DNA of 64,000 bases from Posidonia oceanica (GCA_037176725.1 JAZBRS010000075.1:70434001-70498000); one strand, 5' to 3'. Positions 34,143 through 45,003 are shown, counted from the first letter of the stretch. The notes: generated by a model from the sequence alone, not told the origin. Translations and numbers: made by a program.

Positions 34143-34331
34143 CTACACTGGTAAAATGTCCTTGTAGATTCCACTGTAATGGTCGTCCGTCGGAGAACTG
34201 GTCGAAACAAGTCCTCCCCTTCCTTCTCTGTCACAGGCTTTCACTGGCTCCTTCATTCCCTTTCCTTCTGGGTCTAAGCCCTGGCCTTCCTTGTAGCCAA
34301 TTCTCCTCATGATCTCCCATCCCACATTCAT
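34143..34331 (-). pseudogene. G-patch domain
   Basis: The sequence GWEIMRRIGYKEGQGLDPEG, followed by KG and then PVKACDREGRGGL, fits the G-patch pattern of spaced glycines (G-x2-hh-x3-G-a-x2-G-x-GL). The domain is in the same frame as retropepsin 2, with two stops between. G-patch domains bind RNA or activate DEAH helicases and occur next to the protease in some retroviruses and plant retroelements. Confidence 0.7.
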
Positions 34332-34466
34332 GGAGGGTCTTTTGCTTTTTTAGAGTTCCTTCCTTTTGTGAAATAGCCTAGGCCTGGCCCACTTGTCCCT
34401 TAGCTCGACCATTGATACTACATTCTTGCCCTTTTCGGCACGGATCGGCTTTTCTCGCACACTAAA

Positions 34467-35099
34467 CTAGTGCAGCAGGTATATTACATTTGCCTCTACT
34501 TCTTGGCCTGGTATGTCCCCTGCTATCTTGATGATTTTCCCATTATGAGGGAATTTCAGACATTGGTGCCGAGGAAATGATACTCCTTTTAAACTGTCCA
34601 GCCATTGCCTCCCCAGGATGATCTGATATGGGACATTGATGTCTATGATGATTAGTTGAGTTAGAACCTGAGCTGGCCCTATCCCTATTTTTGTAGTCCA
34701 CTTGCCGTGTGCTTTTCTTTTGCTGTTATCATACCCGGCAATCTTCATATCAATGAGGGTTAAGGATGCCTCATTTACGCCCAAGGCTCGTATTGTATTT
34801 AACGAGCAAATGTTCATTGATGCACCGGTATCTATGAGCACTTCAGAAATTAAGTGATTGTTTATAGAAATGGTTACATTCAATGGTGCTTTTCTCCTCT
34901 CTATTGGCGCCAACTCGCAATCAGCGAAGGTAATGATAAGTTCTACAAAGGCTGCTGTAGCTATAACATGGAGTTCCTTTGCTGGCATATCTAGGGCGAC
35001 TTGGGCCTTCTCTAGCACCTCTTGCAGAGCTTTCCGGTGTTGATTTGAGCTATTTATGAGATCATAGATCGAGATCCTGGCCTGCGTCTTCTTTAACTA
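34467..35099 (-). pseudogene. retropepsin 2 (aspartic protease)
   Basis: Upstream phrase ARISIYDLINSSNQHRKAL, common before the protease in Ogre/Tat polyproteins, then LIDTGASMNICSL and IILGRQWLDSLKG. The frame is open from the stop at 35097 to TAG 34467. All key protease residues are present. Confidence 0.8.
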
Positions 35100-35584
35100 C
35101 TCTAAGATGTCATATTCCCCTAACTCGGGTCCTACTTCAGGTCTGACCGGCTCTGTTTGCTCTGCTGGTGGTATGATTCGGTTTGACATCCTCCCTCCTC
35201 TGGAGATGGGTGCGACAGCCTCATTTCCTTTACACGAGTCGCTGGATACTCCTTTCTTGATTGGCCAGGCAAAGATGGACTTCCCCCGTATAGATCCGCC
35301 AAGCTCTGGTGGCTTTGTGGCCCTAGCTTGATGCTCTGTTGGCACTCGGAAGATTGGGGATGACGGAGTAGTAGTGCTCCGAAATACCGAAGTGTTGAGG
35401 ACCGACGATTGATCTGATGGAGGCCTAGCCGCCCTGAAAATTGGGGAGACCGGTGGCGACAGTGGCTTGGGATCCCATAATGGTGATTTTCTCCATGGCA
35501 GATGTTGTGACTCCTCCTCTTCCCGAAGGGTTGCAATTTGTGGCTCCGGCATCTTGAATGTGCATAGAATCCCTGGTCGATTAG

Positions 35585-35960
35585 CTAGAATGCTGACGAC
35601 GCTCCTTGGTATTTGAATTTTAGCATTTGATGAATCAAAGATGCTACAGCCTCGACCTCTGCTAGCCAAGATCTTCCTAGGATGAGTGGCTCCAGGACTT
35701 CCTCCTTCATGATGATCACCAAGGTGACACTGGTCAAAGGACCGACTGTGATTTCCATGGGCATTGTCCCTAGTGCCAATTTCTCCTTCTAATCAAACCC
35801 AGTGCACATAAAGGGAGTTCTATCTAGCTTACCCTCATTTAGCCCTAAGCTCCAGAGTGTGGAGAGAGAACTGAGGCTTCGGCTTGCTCCAGTATCAACC
35901 AATACTCCCTGCAGCACGTGATTGTTGATGCCCACTGTGATGACAAGTGGCAGCTCTTGC
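35585..35960 (-). pseudogene. retropepsin 1 (aspartic protease)
   Basis: Active-site motif LVDTGASRSL near 35884 and the partner motif LILGRSWL near 35670, in the same frame apart from a TAG at 35789. The size and spacing fit a single retropepsin monomer. It precedes a second complete retropepsin about 750 bp downstream. Confidence 0.75.
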
Positions 35961-38185
35961 TTATGTGGGGGTGGAAGCTCTGAATCTTTGAAAACTATAT
36001 TTTCCCGTTCAAATTGCTGATTGGCTTTTTGAACTTGTCTTTCTTCCTCTATATCTTCTTGTGGTTCCTCCACTACTACTGTGAGGTTGAACTGGCTAAG
36101 GAGCTCCTGAACTGTTAGTCCCTCATTTGCCTCGCTGTCCCAATCATCATCTGAGATTACTTCCCCATGTTCAACTTGGCTATCCCTGTTTGCTTCTGGT
36201 ATAGCATAGTCGCTCCAGTCTTTTGATGTTAGCGGATTAGGGAGCCGTTCGTCTTGGAATGCCATGACTTGGTGCTTAGGGAGAGGATCACTATAGACCT
36301 GTTGAGACTTCCCTGTCTGCTTTCTCTGTTTGGCTCTTTTGACCAGGACATCCCATTCAAACACATCTGCTTCTACCATGTCATAGACTATGTCTCTGAA
36401 AGTCCAACAGTCATTGATGTGACCATGTACCCTATGGAACAGGCAGTATTTGTTCTGGTCACAATTTGGCAATTCAAGCCTGGCTGGCGGGAGTTCGATT
36501 GCTTTTGCTTCCTCTAGCTCTATGAACATATCTGCCAGTGTGACTGGTAGACGAGGGTAATGGTCTCTTCTTCCCCTTTTACGTGGCAATGGAGGGGGAA
36601 CATTGTGATAACCGCTCCCGTTCCCAGTGTTGTTGGGGGGATTTCTGTTGTTAGCTTGGCCATTTTGATTGCCCCTAGTCCATTGCTGTCGGGGAGCATT
36701 CCACATAGGGCGGATTTGTTGCTGAGGGGGAGGGCTATTCCATGCCTGCTGTTGCTGACGAGGGCGGCTCCATGCTTGCTGTTGCTGAGGAGGAGGATGG
36801 CTCCATGCTTGCTGTTGAGGAGGAGGAGGGTGGCTCCATGCTGGCTGTTGCTGAGGAGGAGGGTGGCTCCAGGTTGGCTGCTGTGAAGCTAGTATAGCCC
36901 TTTGTTCGAATGGCCTGAGTGCGGAGCCCATCTTGTTGACGACTTCGGTCATGCCCTCTACTACCTGTGTTTTACGGCTCTTCTTCGGCTCCTCCATGAA
37001 TTCATGTAGATTTTCTTTAACGGAGGCCGCCACTTCATATAAGGCCGTCACATTAGGACAGTAGGCATTTACGAGCCCCTTCTTCATTGGTCCAATGGTG
37101 TTTGCAATGAGGGTCAAGACCACCTGTCTCTCTGGAATGGTCAGCCCTGATCTGGCCGCCATTTCCCGCCATCTGTTGGCGAATGTCACCCAACTTTCGC
37201 CTTGCTTCATGACCTCCTTGCTTAGGTCGTGGAAGGTTGGCTTGGGGTCTATCTTGTGCTGGTATTTTGTGAGGAAGCTCTCTCTGATTTTATCAAAGCT
37301 GCTGAGGTCTTCCTTGGAGAGAGTGAGAAACCAATCCATGGGCTCTCCTTCGAGTGAGTAGAAGAATAGGTGTACCACAAGCCCCAAATCGTGAAAGTAG
37401 GGGGCTGACTCCATTTGGAACCGCACTAAGTGACTGAGTGGGTTAGTGGTTCCGTTGAACTTGGGAGTTTTCGGATATTTGAAGCCTGGAGGTAATCTGA
37501 ACGGGGGAAACCGGCTCATGTCAAAGTTTGCCGGAGCCTGGGTATGTATCCCTAATGTACTGAGCATTTTTCTCATCTCATCCAAATTTGTCATCCCGGC
37601 TGATGGGGTTGGGACATGTGAATTGAAGGACGGATGGTTCTGCTGCTAATGGAGGTAGCTGTTGCAGAAGTGTTGAGGTGCGACCTGCTCGTATCGCGAG
37701 GGAGATGCCTGATGGTAGTGATGATCTGGCCTAGGCTGATTGCCTGCCAAAGGTGGTTGGAGATGATGTCTTGGATAGACTCCTTCCTTGTACTCGCCAT
37801 ATGGCATGTAATTGTGTTCTTGAATCAAGGGGTTGGCCCTTGAGTTATAAGCTACGTTGAGCGCTGTGCCCTGACCTGGGTGGTTTGTGTCCGACAGTGG
37901 GTTGCCATTTTGTCCCTGGTATAGATCTTCAGGGGTATGGACCGCAACTGGCCTTCGTTGTCCTTCACCGAGATGGGGTGGCTGCTGGAGGTTGTTCTGA
38001 CATGGCCTCGTTGGAGCTAATGTCTCTTCGTTTAGGAACTGGTACATGACTTTGTACTGGATTGAGTCCGGATCCAAAGCTTCTCCAATGATCGGGTGGT
38101 AGATTGTGGGCTCCTCTCTTGAGGTACTTACTGAGTCAGACCTCTCTCTTTCTGGCTGTTCAGCTTCAAGAATTTGATTCATCAT
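35789..38185 (-). pseudogene. gag and first half of retropepsin 1
   Basis: The amino end (MMNQILEAEQPERERSDS) is separated by one TAG (37646-37648) from a 601-codon open frame. That frame holds the gag capsid-like region (DWFLTLSKEDLSSFDKIRES, MKQGESWVTFANRWREMA), a Trp/His/Pro/Gln repeat (about 36720-36895), a variant zinc knuckle (CLFHRVHGHINDCW, about 36430) and the first retropepsin half with VDTGAS at about 35884. Another TAG (35789) lies between the halves of the protease. Confidence 0.8.
36720..36895 (-). repeat. tandem repeat in gag encoding Trp-Ser-His-Pro3-Gln units
   Basis: Five to six units of about 30 bp encode AWSHPPPQQQ-like words. Such Pro/Gln-rich, Trp-containing repeats are low-complexity linkers; in gag they could act as a flexible RNA- or protein-binding arm. 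That role is inference. Confidence 0.7.
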
Positions 38186-39723
38186 TGCAGTAATTTTGAG
38201 ACGGAATTGGCTTCAGGGCGTAATACGCCTCAGATGCGGTGTATAACGTTGGACACAGTAAATCACGCGTTCAACGTCCCCAGTTGTATTTCCTCTAACT
38301 CTTTTCCTATCTTCTCTTCTCAGCCTTTCTCTCTTTTTTTTTTAGGCTTTTCTGATTTTTTTTTATGATGATTTTCCTTTTCCCTTTTTTTTTTGCTTTT
38401 CCTTCTTTTTTTTTTGCTTTTCTTCTTTTTCTTTTTTTTCTTTTTTTTTTGAAGGATTACAAGTGCGAAGAAAAGGAAATTACAAGAACTTTAATACAGA
38501 TTCCTAAAAAGAGGTAAAAATAAACAGAGCTGCCCCTAGCTGATACTGTCACTGTTTTGGGTTTTTCAATGTCTTCCCCTGCCAAACAAATCACACAAAG
38601 GAGCAAAAATATAACAGCCACACAGAGAATGCGTTAGACACGAAATCTGCTGCGTATAACGTTAAACGCAGAGATCCTAGCGGCTAACGCCCTATTTTAG
38701 AGAACTGGACAGAAACACTTTCAAATAGCGATTTAAGGTTTTAATTTTTGTTTTCGCTTTGAGATTAATACTTTAAACCTGCTGTAGCTCTCTGGGTTCC
38801 TTAAGGCTTAGGTATGGCTTCTTTTTTTTGGAGGGGATTTCTAAGGCTCCTCACAAAGATAGATGAATATTTTTGGTACTACCCCCTACCTCAACTCCTG
38901 AGAATGTTAAGGGGAGCCCGAATACACTTAGGTCCCTACCCCGTAGAGGTAGAGCCCAGTGTACTCAGGATTGATTGGGTCACTCTCGTATCCACACACC
39001 AAACACAATCAAATCACCGAAAGGGGGAGGGAGGAATACGAGTCAAAGCTTGAGGTTCTAATTATCCTTCACAAAAGGCCAATGAAGAAGGAGGGCCCCT
39101 TGTGAAAGAAAATTACAGCGCAAGTACCTTTCCTAATCCCTTTGCAACAGAGGTGCTTGGGACCTAGATGATTACTTGTATAGCTCAAGGAATGACACAA
39201 ACAATTAGTTCCCAATGAGGGCCATGCAAGTCATAAAAAGATTTGATTTTTTTTGTTTTTTTTAAAAGCACCCGAAGGAAAATAAGGTTCCAATCCCTAC
39301 AGCAAAGCTAATCACCTCACACCTCTGTCCTTAGGCTAGTTATAACAAGAAAACTAAGAGGAATTTTAAAAACAGAAAGGTTTCTGTTCAGTAGTTGTTA
39401 GACGTGGATATTGCAACGTCCAATGTTAGACGCGCCAAATCACGCGTATAACGTACTGACAGTGTTTTTTTCAGAAAAACAGTAATTTTTACAGATCACC
39501 CCCATACCCGAGAATCCAGAGAGAAGGGGGAGGTGATTTCAGTTATTCAAACGTAGAAAACAAACAAAGAAAGATCACGATGCTTCAAAACACTACGAGG
39601 AATTTCGTCGCCTCTTTAAAACATACGAGAAAATAAGAAACTAAAACTAAACTAAGAATGTCAATAATGAGGAAGAAGAAAAAAGAAGGGCTTACTCACC
39701 TTGCACGGGGGCACTTCTAGCCG
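38186..39723 (-). other. 5' leader of the 24-kb element
   Basis: About 1.5 kb between the priming site and gag with no protein-like frame. It holds three more clusters of palindromic words (38215-38275, 38630-38695 with GCGTATAACGTTAAACGC, and 39400-39460) and a T/C-rich tract (38330-38452). Confidence 0.6.
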
Positions 39724-39740
39724 TCCCACCATGATCGCCA
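39724..39740 (-). promoter_or_regulatory. primer-binding-like site of the 24-kb element
   Basis: Minus-strand TGGCGATCATGGTGGGA starts three bases inside the 5' LTR edge. The same site follows two other LTRs in the window (12877 and 43157), so three related elements share a primer. The tRNA is not identified. Confidence 0.65.
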
Positions 39741-39743
39741 GAC

Positions 39744-41161
39744 TGTGGATATGGGATTTTTGGAAGGTGAGAAGAAGGAGGAGGAGGAGGAGCTTGTTTT
39801 TGCTTTTTTTTTGCTCTTTCCGCTCTTTCTTGGGGTCCTCTTTTTGTATCCAACTCTGTCACTCCACGTGTGATGGAATTGGTGTGATCGCCACTCTCGG
39901 TTCGCTTTCACCGGCCCTCGAGACACCTTGAGGGAGATGTGTTGTAGTTGCAGGTTCAGCTACCTTGGAACAACGCCAGCATTGTCCAAGGATGCCCGTG
40001 CTTGGTAAGCTCTTTCTTCCTTCTTCTTCCTTGTATGACAAACGTTAGCAAAACAAAAGAAACAAAGTAATGCAGAGATGGATCAATATGTGTAGTAATT
40101 TATCTAGAATGAGTAGAAAAGAAAATAACAAAGCATAATGAAATACGTACCCGAGGGTTTTGATCCCCCCGGTTGCAACTAATTAGAGATGTATGCTTAG
40201 CTATAACAATATATGAACCCAAAATAAAATACTTGATTATGCTATGGAATTGAACATGTGATATCAGAAATGAAAAGAAAATAAGAATAGAGTCCCTTTT
40301 ATCTATGCACAAAGTGCAAACTGTGTTGGCATGAAGCCAACAACGACAAAGGGACACTCAGGCTTTTCGAAGACTCTCTGCCTTTCAAGATCTCTCTTCT
40401 CTCTTTCAATTCTTAAGGACCTCACTTCTCTAGGATTTTTAATCTCAAGAGAACATGTGAATTCCCAAAAATCATTTTCCTCTCTCAAGATCCCTCCTCA
40501 ATCTGTCAACTTTTCCCCCCCATTTGTCAATTTTTCCTCCTTGATCCTAGTAGGGGTACCCTTGCTTTTATAGAAGCAGGAGAGGAACAAAAAAAGACAC
40601 AAATGCCAAGTCAATAGAATTTTCTGTTTCAGAAGTGTTATACGCTTGAAAATCAGCGTATAACGTTATAAGCGAGAGTACCCGCGTATAACGACCTCCG
40701 AGGCATAACTGTCAGGATCAAAGAAGATTCTCCAATTAAGGAGTCATTAAGTGTGTTTAAACTCGACTTTGATGGCTTTGACCGGTCAACATATTCCAAA
40801 GAAGGCAAAAAATGATTTTTGGATTAGGTCAAATAAGGAAAGTTCTGGGCTAACTAGGTTGCCACGTTGGATGCTGGAAAACCAACGGCCAATGTTAGCC
40901 GCTGAAGAACCAGCGGCCAACGTTGCACGCTAAGAAGCCAGCGTACAACACCCTCAGTCAACTTGACTTCCAAATTTGGTCAGGACATGAAGAACACACA
41001 GATTGCCAACACTTGGGACTTAGATAAGGATAACATTATGGACTCGAGAGAAAATATTTGGCTCAAGTGAGACATTCTGGATTGGGCAGAGGGCTTCTAA
41101 GAGCGACCTAATACAAGAGACTACACTAACATTAAGGAAGTGTCAAAACGGGGTATCTACA
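39744..41161 (-). repeat. 5' LTR of the 24-kb element
   Basis: Starts (minus) TGTAGATACCCCG at 41161 and ends TCCACA at 39744; followed at 41162-41166 by the target duplicate AACGA. TATA box TATAAAA at 40566-40572 (minus). Upstream of it lie palindromic words (40626-40700, GCGTATAACGTTATAAGCG) and a second cluster (40862-40950) with GCTGGAAAACCAACGGCC. Confidence 0.9.
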
Positions 41162-42826
41162 AACGACACCAACCACAAGCAGTTGCAAATGACACACGCA
41201 TCTCTTGGTTGCAATACCGCGAAAGACTACCCCGTGTGGGAGAACAATCCGCCCCAACAACTCAGCCCTCAATTTATATCAATATCATTTCCATAATCCA
41301 CATCATATCAACACAGGGTTACGCACTCTAGCGCTCCTTTGGTACCCGAGCGTCTGGGGACTCCAACCCTAGCCCCAGCCAGCACCGGCACAGAGGGTAA
41401 ACCTTCTGTTTCAACGGGGCCTACTGTACCGCTAACCTCACCGTAGGCTATCTAACTCTCGAACCTTAGAGTGTATTCAAACACCCCTAGTTACCAGTCA
41501 GAAGCTTCGATCTCTTGGTCCTTCAAAACCACAGAAATCATTTCCAACTCTTTTCACAAACATGCATTTCTTTTCCAAAATCATTTGTAAAATCTTTTTC
41601 AAAATCATTCCTCATAATCCTCAAAACCATACCAAATCATAATGAAACCAAACGCATCGAAAACCCAAATCCTTCATCTTTGGAAACCACTTTTCTCCTG
41701 AAACGGCACACCGAAAATGCCACCGGTCGACCGAAAATTCCTGATTCAGAAGAGCCAAATCAACCGATTGACCGTTCTAGGTACCGAGTCCAGGTTCCAG
41801 ACCAAAAACGGCATACCGAAATTTACCCAAGTCGTACCGAAAATCCCTGATTCGGAAGAGCCAAATCCACCAGTTGACAGATCAACGCAGTAATCGGCAG
41901 ACTGAAATCAGGTTCTGGTCACAAACTGATGGCAAAACGGAACACCAAAATTGACTGGTTGTACCGATTTCTACAGAAATCGGCACACCGCCCAAAAAAG
42001 GCGTACCGATCTGGGTGATTTCAGAAAACCAAAACAGAAACCCAAAACGAATCGCCCGAGCTGGGAACCTCAACCGATTCTACCACAAAAATCCATAAAT
42101 CACGAGTAAATACTAGAATCAAAGCCTCACGAGTGCTCTACACTTGGGCACAAAAATCAAACCAATCCATGCATCATGCATCAAGATACAAAATCGCAAA
42201 GCTCAAGAGGTCAAAACGAAACCCATTCTACATTCAATCCAAAACCATTCAAAACCAAATAAAATCCTACAATTATCATGGCATAGCTAGATCACATGCA
42301 TTCAAACATTTAGGCATGAATTTAGAAAAAGAAACGAAGGGGAGAAACATGCACCACTCCGGTGAGGTCTCAACCTCCGACACCGGTCAACCGACGAACT
42401 CCGCCTCCACCGGTCGACGAGCACCACCCTCCACACTCCGACTTGCTTCTGCGCCTCCCCCAGCGCCAGCCGCTCCTCCTCTTCCTCCTCCAACTGCTGG
42501 CGATCCACAAAGTGGCAGCAGCAGTCGGCAACGGTGGTGGAAGAAAATGAGGAAGAGAAAGAAGGGAAGAAAGAAGAAGAAGAGAGGGCACGTGCGGGAA
42601 GAAAGAGGGAAAATTGCATTTCTCTCTTTTCCTCTCCACAAACCACAAACAAGCCCCTAACTTCCTTTCAACCAAGCCCTTACTTTCTCTCGGCCACCCC
42701 AAACAACACCGAGGAGCTAGAAACAAAACCACCAGAGACACACAAACACCAACACATCACAACAACAGGGAATGATTTTCCAAAATATTTAACTCATATT
42801 ATATTATGAAAAATCAGGATATTACA
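41162..42826 (-). repeat. Tekay-like 5' LTR, upstream part
   Basis: Minus-strand start TGTAATATCCTGATTTTT at 42826. It continues at 16942 after removal of the 24-kb element, giving an LTR of about 2.17 kb. Between about 41690 and 42080 it repeats words such as ACCGAAAAT, CGGCACACCG and ACCGATT, like the block at 56215-56600. Pro/Ser-rich open frames near 42300-42700 look like composition effects. Confidence 0.75.
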
Positions 42827-43151
42827 ATATGCATGCGGGAAACCACCCCGGTTAGTATTAGTTGCATCTGTTTATGTTATTTCTTATTTATCTGATGCTG
42901 CTGACTACACCTGAATTTACCTAGATCTACTCTCTTTGTTTTGAAGGAAATGAACTTGCTCCCTAGCACGAGGACGTCGCCGGACAGCATCCTGCCGCTG
43001 ATCTGGTGAGCCGACGACCCACACCCATTTACATCTCCCATAGGCACCTTGTCAGCCGGTACAACAAATCGACAAGTGGCGATCACCTCAGTCGTCGACA
43101 TCCGTGGAAGTGTCGATGCCTTTATCAACACCTCCCAATTCCACATCTACA
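42827..43151 (+). repeat. LTR end fragment related to element A (element B)
   Basis: Aligns with 4600-4923: shared GCATGCG, GGTTAGTATTAG, CGAGGA..., CATCCTGCCG and AAGTGGCGATCAC. It ends CCACATCTACA. The missing front part was cut off by the Tekay-like element. A priming-like site follows at 43157-43175, so this was a 5' LTR of an element running rightward. Confidence 0.7.
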
Positions 43152-44639
43152 AAAACTGGCGATCACGGTGGGACCGGCTTGAGCCAACCCTCCATGCTAC
43201 GTGAGCCTATCCTTTCCTTTCCTCATTTATTTTCCTAGATCTAGGTATTATTTTTGGTTTGGTGGTCGTGCATATAGGGTTTCACGACACCCAAACCCAT
43301 TATCGGGTTTTTTTTCCTAACATTAGAAAAGACCTCACTTCTAGTCGCCTCTGCTTAAGGCGCCAAGTCTCGTTAGCACTTAGAGGCAGTGACTAACTTC
43401 GGTGTCTATAGCTTCGACGACTAGATTGGCTCTTTTCTGACGACAGAAAACTTCCGTATCTAGCCGCCTGTTTACGCTGGCGCCTGGTCTCGTCGCATTT
43501 AAAGGCGGCGACTTACATAGGCACCTGTACAACCGGCAATTGGATCTGGATCTGGCTTCCCATGCAAATTTTTTATTTTTTTTCTCTGTTTACCTTGTGT
43601 TTTTAGATCTGCAATCGCATAAAAATAAAATAAAAAATCCCTGTCCACTGTATTTTAGATTTTTAACGGTTTCTAGGCCTGCTTGTGTCCACTGCTAGGG
43701 TGGAAACTAATTTTCTGATATTAGAGTTAAAGTTCCTTGAGGGAATCTCTCTCTAACTAAAACAATCAAGTCGAGCGAACCAGGCCAGTGCAAGTCACTC
43801 TCCCATTCTCAGTGTTTGATTGTGATAATTAAATTGAGAACTCAAGGTGTCCTAAGGTTTTGTTATTGACTCCTTTTTTCTCCCTAAGTCAATAATAGCC
43901 CTTGGTAGATACTTGATACTCTAATATTCTGTGTTTATTTATCGCTTTGTGGTTTGTTAGGATACGACCTTAAGGATAAAATCCTAGGTTGTGGGGCCCT
44001 CTTTAGAGAGACAAACCCACCACCTAGGTCCTCTTAGTGGACCCTAACGAAGGTCAAAGGAAGGTATCTAAAGTGTTAAAAATCCCATTGTGTGACCTTT
44101 AGATTCCACGAAGTTGTCCTTACCCCCCAGCCTAGGAACCCAACTTTCGAGAGCACGCAGGTTAAATCAAGCAATTAATTAACCATTTGAACAATTAAAA
44201 CCCGCGTTCTGTTTGAAATTTGCTTCTTTAGTTAGTCTTGTTTGACCCGTGGTCTATCGAGGACAAATTTCGATTGCCAGAAGGACAGGCACTCGTGCCG
44301 CCTGTCTTACCAGCGTCAAGTTTCATCGCCTTCCTTGCCGGTGACTAGTTGAGCCGCCGATATTATCGGCGACTCTAGGTAGATCACGCTTAGGTGTCTT
44401 GTTTGCAGGATGGTTTGTTGAGACTGATGACACAGACTACAGAGACGTCAGAACAGTTATTGGGTGGTTATTTTGTTCAAGAGTTATAATTACTTTCCTT
44501 TTATCAAGTCTGTAATTTCTTTTCAAGATACTTGTATTAGGAAGTAGAGTCAATATGGAGTCTGTAATTTTTTTTCCTAAGAATCTTGTGTAAGTTGTTT
44601 TTTAGAGTTTGTAATTTATTTTTGCAGGATTTTATCTGA
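43152..44639 (+). other. priming site and non-coding leader of element B
   Basis: Begins with TGGCGATCACGGTGGGACC (43157). No coding region is seen. GGCGACTA/GTCGCC-type words recur (43341, 43418, 43462, 43502 and 44335-44380), as in the LTR of element A. Confidence 0.55.
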
Positions 44640-44885
44640 CTTGGTTAATTCGTTAGCTGATATTTATCCCAGTATTGACACATGTGTAAAATGTGAATTT
44701 AACTTCTCGACGTAGCTGCATAATTTTTCATGCAAAATTTTTTCTTTTCTGGCACATTTATTCTTTTCCCCTCATTTTTGTAAATTCTTTCTAAGTCCTT
44801 AGGTTCCTGCAAAATTTACACAAAACACCTCGAGTAACATTATTTATATACATTAGTCAATAAATATGGAAAATAAAATATATAT
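44640..44885 (+). repeat. direct repeat copy 1 (with 46025-46300)
   Basis: Shares in order GCTGATATTTATCC, GCACATTTATTCTTTTCC, TTCTTTCT, AAATTTACA and CATTATTTATATACA with 46025-46300. The two copies flank the surviving copia RNase H end, suggesting two insertions of the same element family or an LTR pair. Confidence 0.6.
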
Positions 44886-44889
44886 GAAT

Positions 44890-45003
44890 TATGAGTTAAT
44901 CAGCAAGAATCTAGCAGATCTATTCACAAAGTCTCTCCTTATCATGACATTCAAGAAGTTAGTCTAGAAGATAGGAATGAAGCGTCTTCAATACCTTATG
45001 ATG
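44890..45003 (+). pseudogene. copia RNase H carboxy-terminal remnant
   Basis: Translates as ISKNLADLFTKSLLIMTFKK, then a stop and KIGMKRL. This is the highly conserved end of copia pol (LADxFTKxL ... IGM). It is on the plus strand like the copia gag-integrase part and lies between that part and the 3' LTR, so it most likely belongs to the same element. Confidence 0.75.

Larger units (their letters stand above)
29796..38185 (-). pseudogene. gag-pol polyprotein region of the 24-kb element (overview)
   Basis: Starts with two adjacent ATG codons (38185 and 38182). Domain order: gag with variant zinc knuckle, retropepsin 1, Pro/Ser-rich linker, retropepsin 2, G-patch, acidic linker, reverse transcriptase, RNase H, second RNase H, integrase ending in a GPY/F-type segment and no chromodomain. 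TAG stops sit at 37646, 35789, 35097, 34467 and 32488, with a few TAA and at least four frame changes (near 35620, between 34140 and 33280, near 31970, and near 30740 at a C6 run). The reading frame is too broken to be translated as one protein. Confidence 0.85.
16943..41161 (-). mobile_element. complete 24.2-kb Tat-lineage Ty3 retrotransposon with antisense PMD genes
   Basis: All structural marks are present: LTR pair (16943-18358 and 39744-41161), termini TG...CA, identical 5-bp flanks AACGA, a priming site after the 5' LTR and a polypurine tract before the 3' LTR. The gag-pol region (29796-38185, minus) has the dual RNase H of the Tat lineage and no chromodomain. The 11.4 kb between integrase and 3' LTR carries three plus-strand PMD-type genes and tandem arrays. 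The two LTRs read almost identically over long stretches, which suggests a fairly recent insertion. Stops and frameshifts show that this copy could not make its own proteins intact. Confidence 0.9.
13646..42826 (-). mobile_element. Tekay/Del-like chromovirus, rearranged and split by the 24-kb element
   Basis: On the minus strand: 5' LTR (42826 down to 41162, then 16942 down to 16430), a priming site TGGTATTAGAGC, gag, protease and reverse transcriptase. At about 14005 the reading switches to an integrase fragment on the opposite strand (13646-14005). RNase H, the rest of integrase and the 3' LTR are missing. LTR start TGTAATATCC, LTR end TGTGACA and an initiator-tRNA-type priming site are usual for this group. 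The 24-kb Tat element is inserted within the LTR. Confidence 0.75.

Noticed and set aside
35107..37843. Many plus-strand open frames opposite gag (for example 36560-36886)
   Set aside because: They are shadows of the minus-strand gag-protease region, which has clear retroelement motifs.
42302..42741. Pro/Ser/His-rich open frames on both strands
   Set aside because: Inside the Tekay-like LTR; both strands open because of GA/CT-rich composition.
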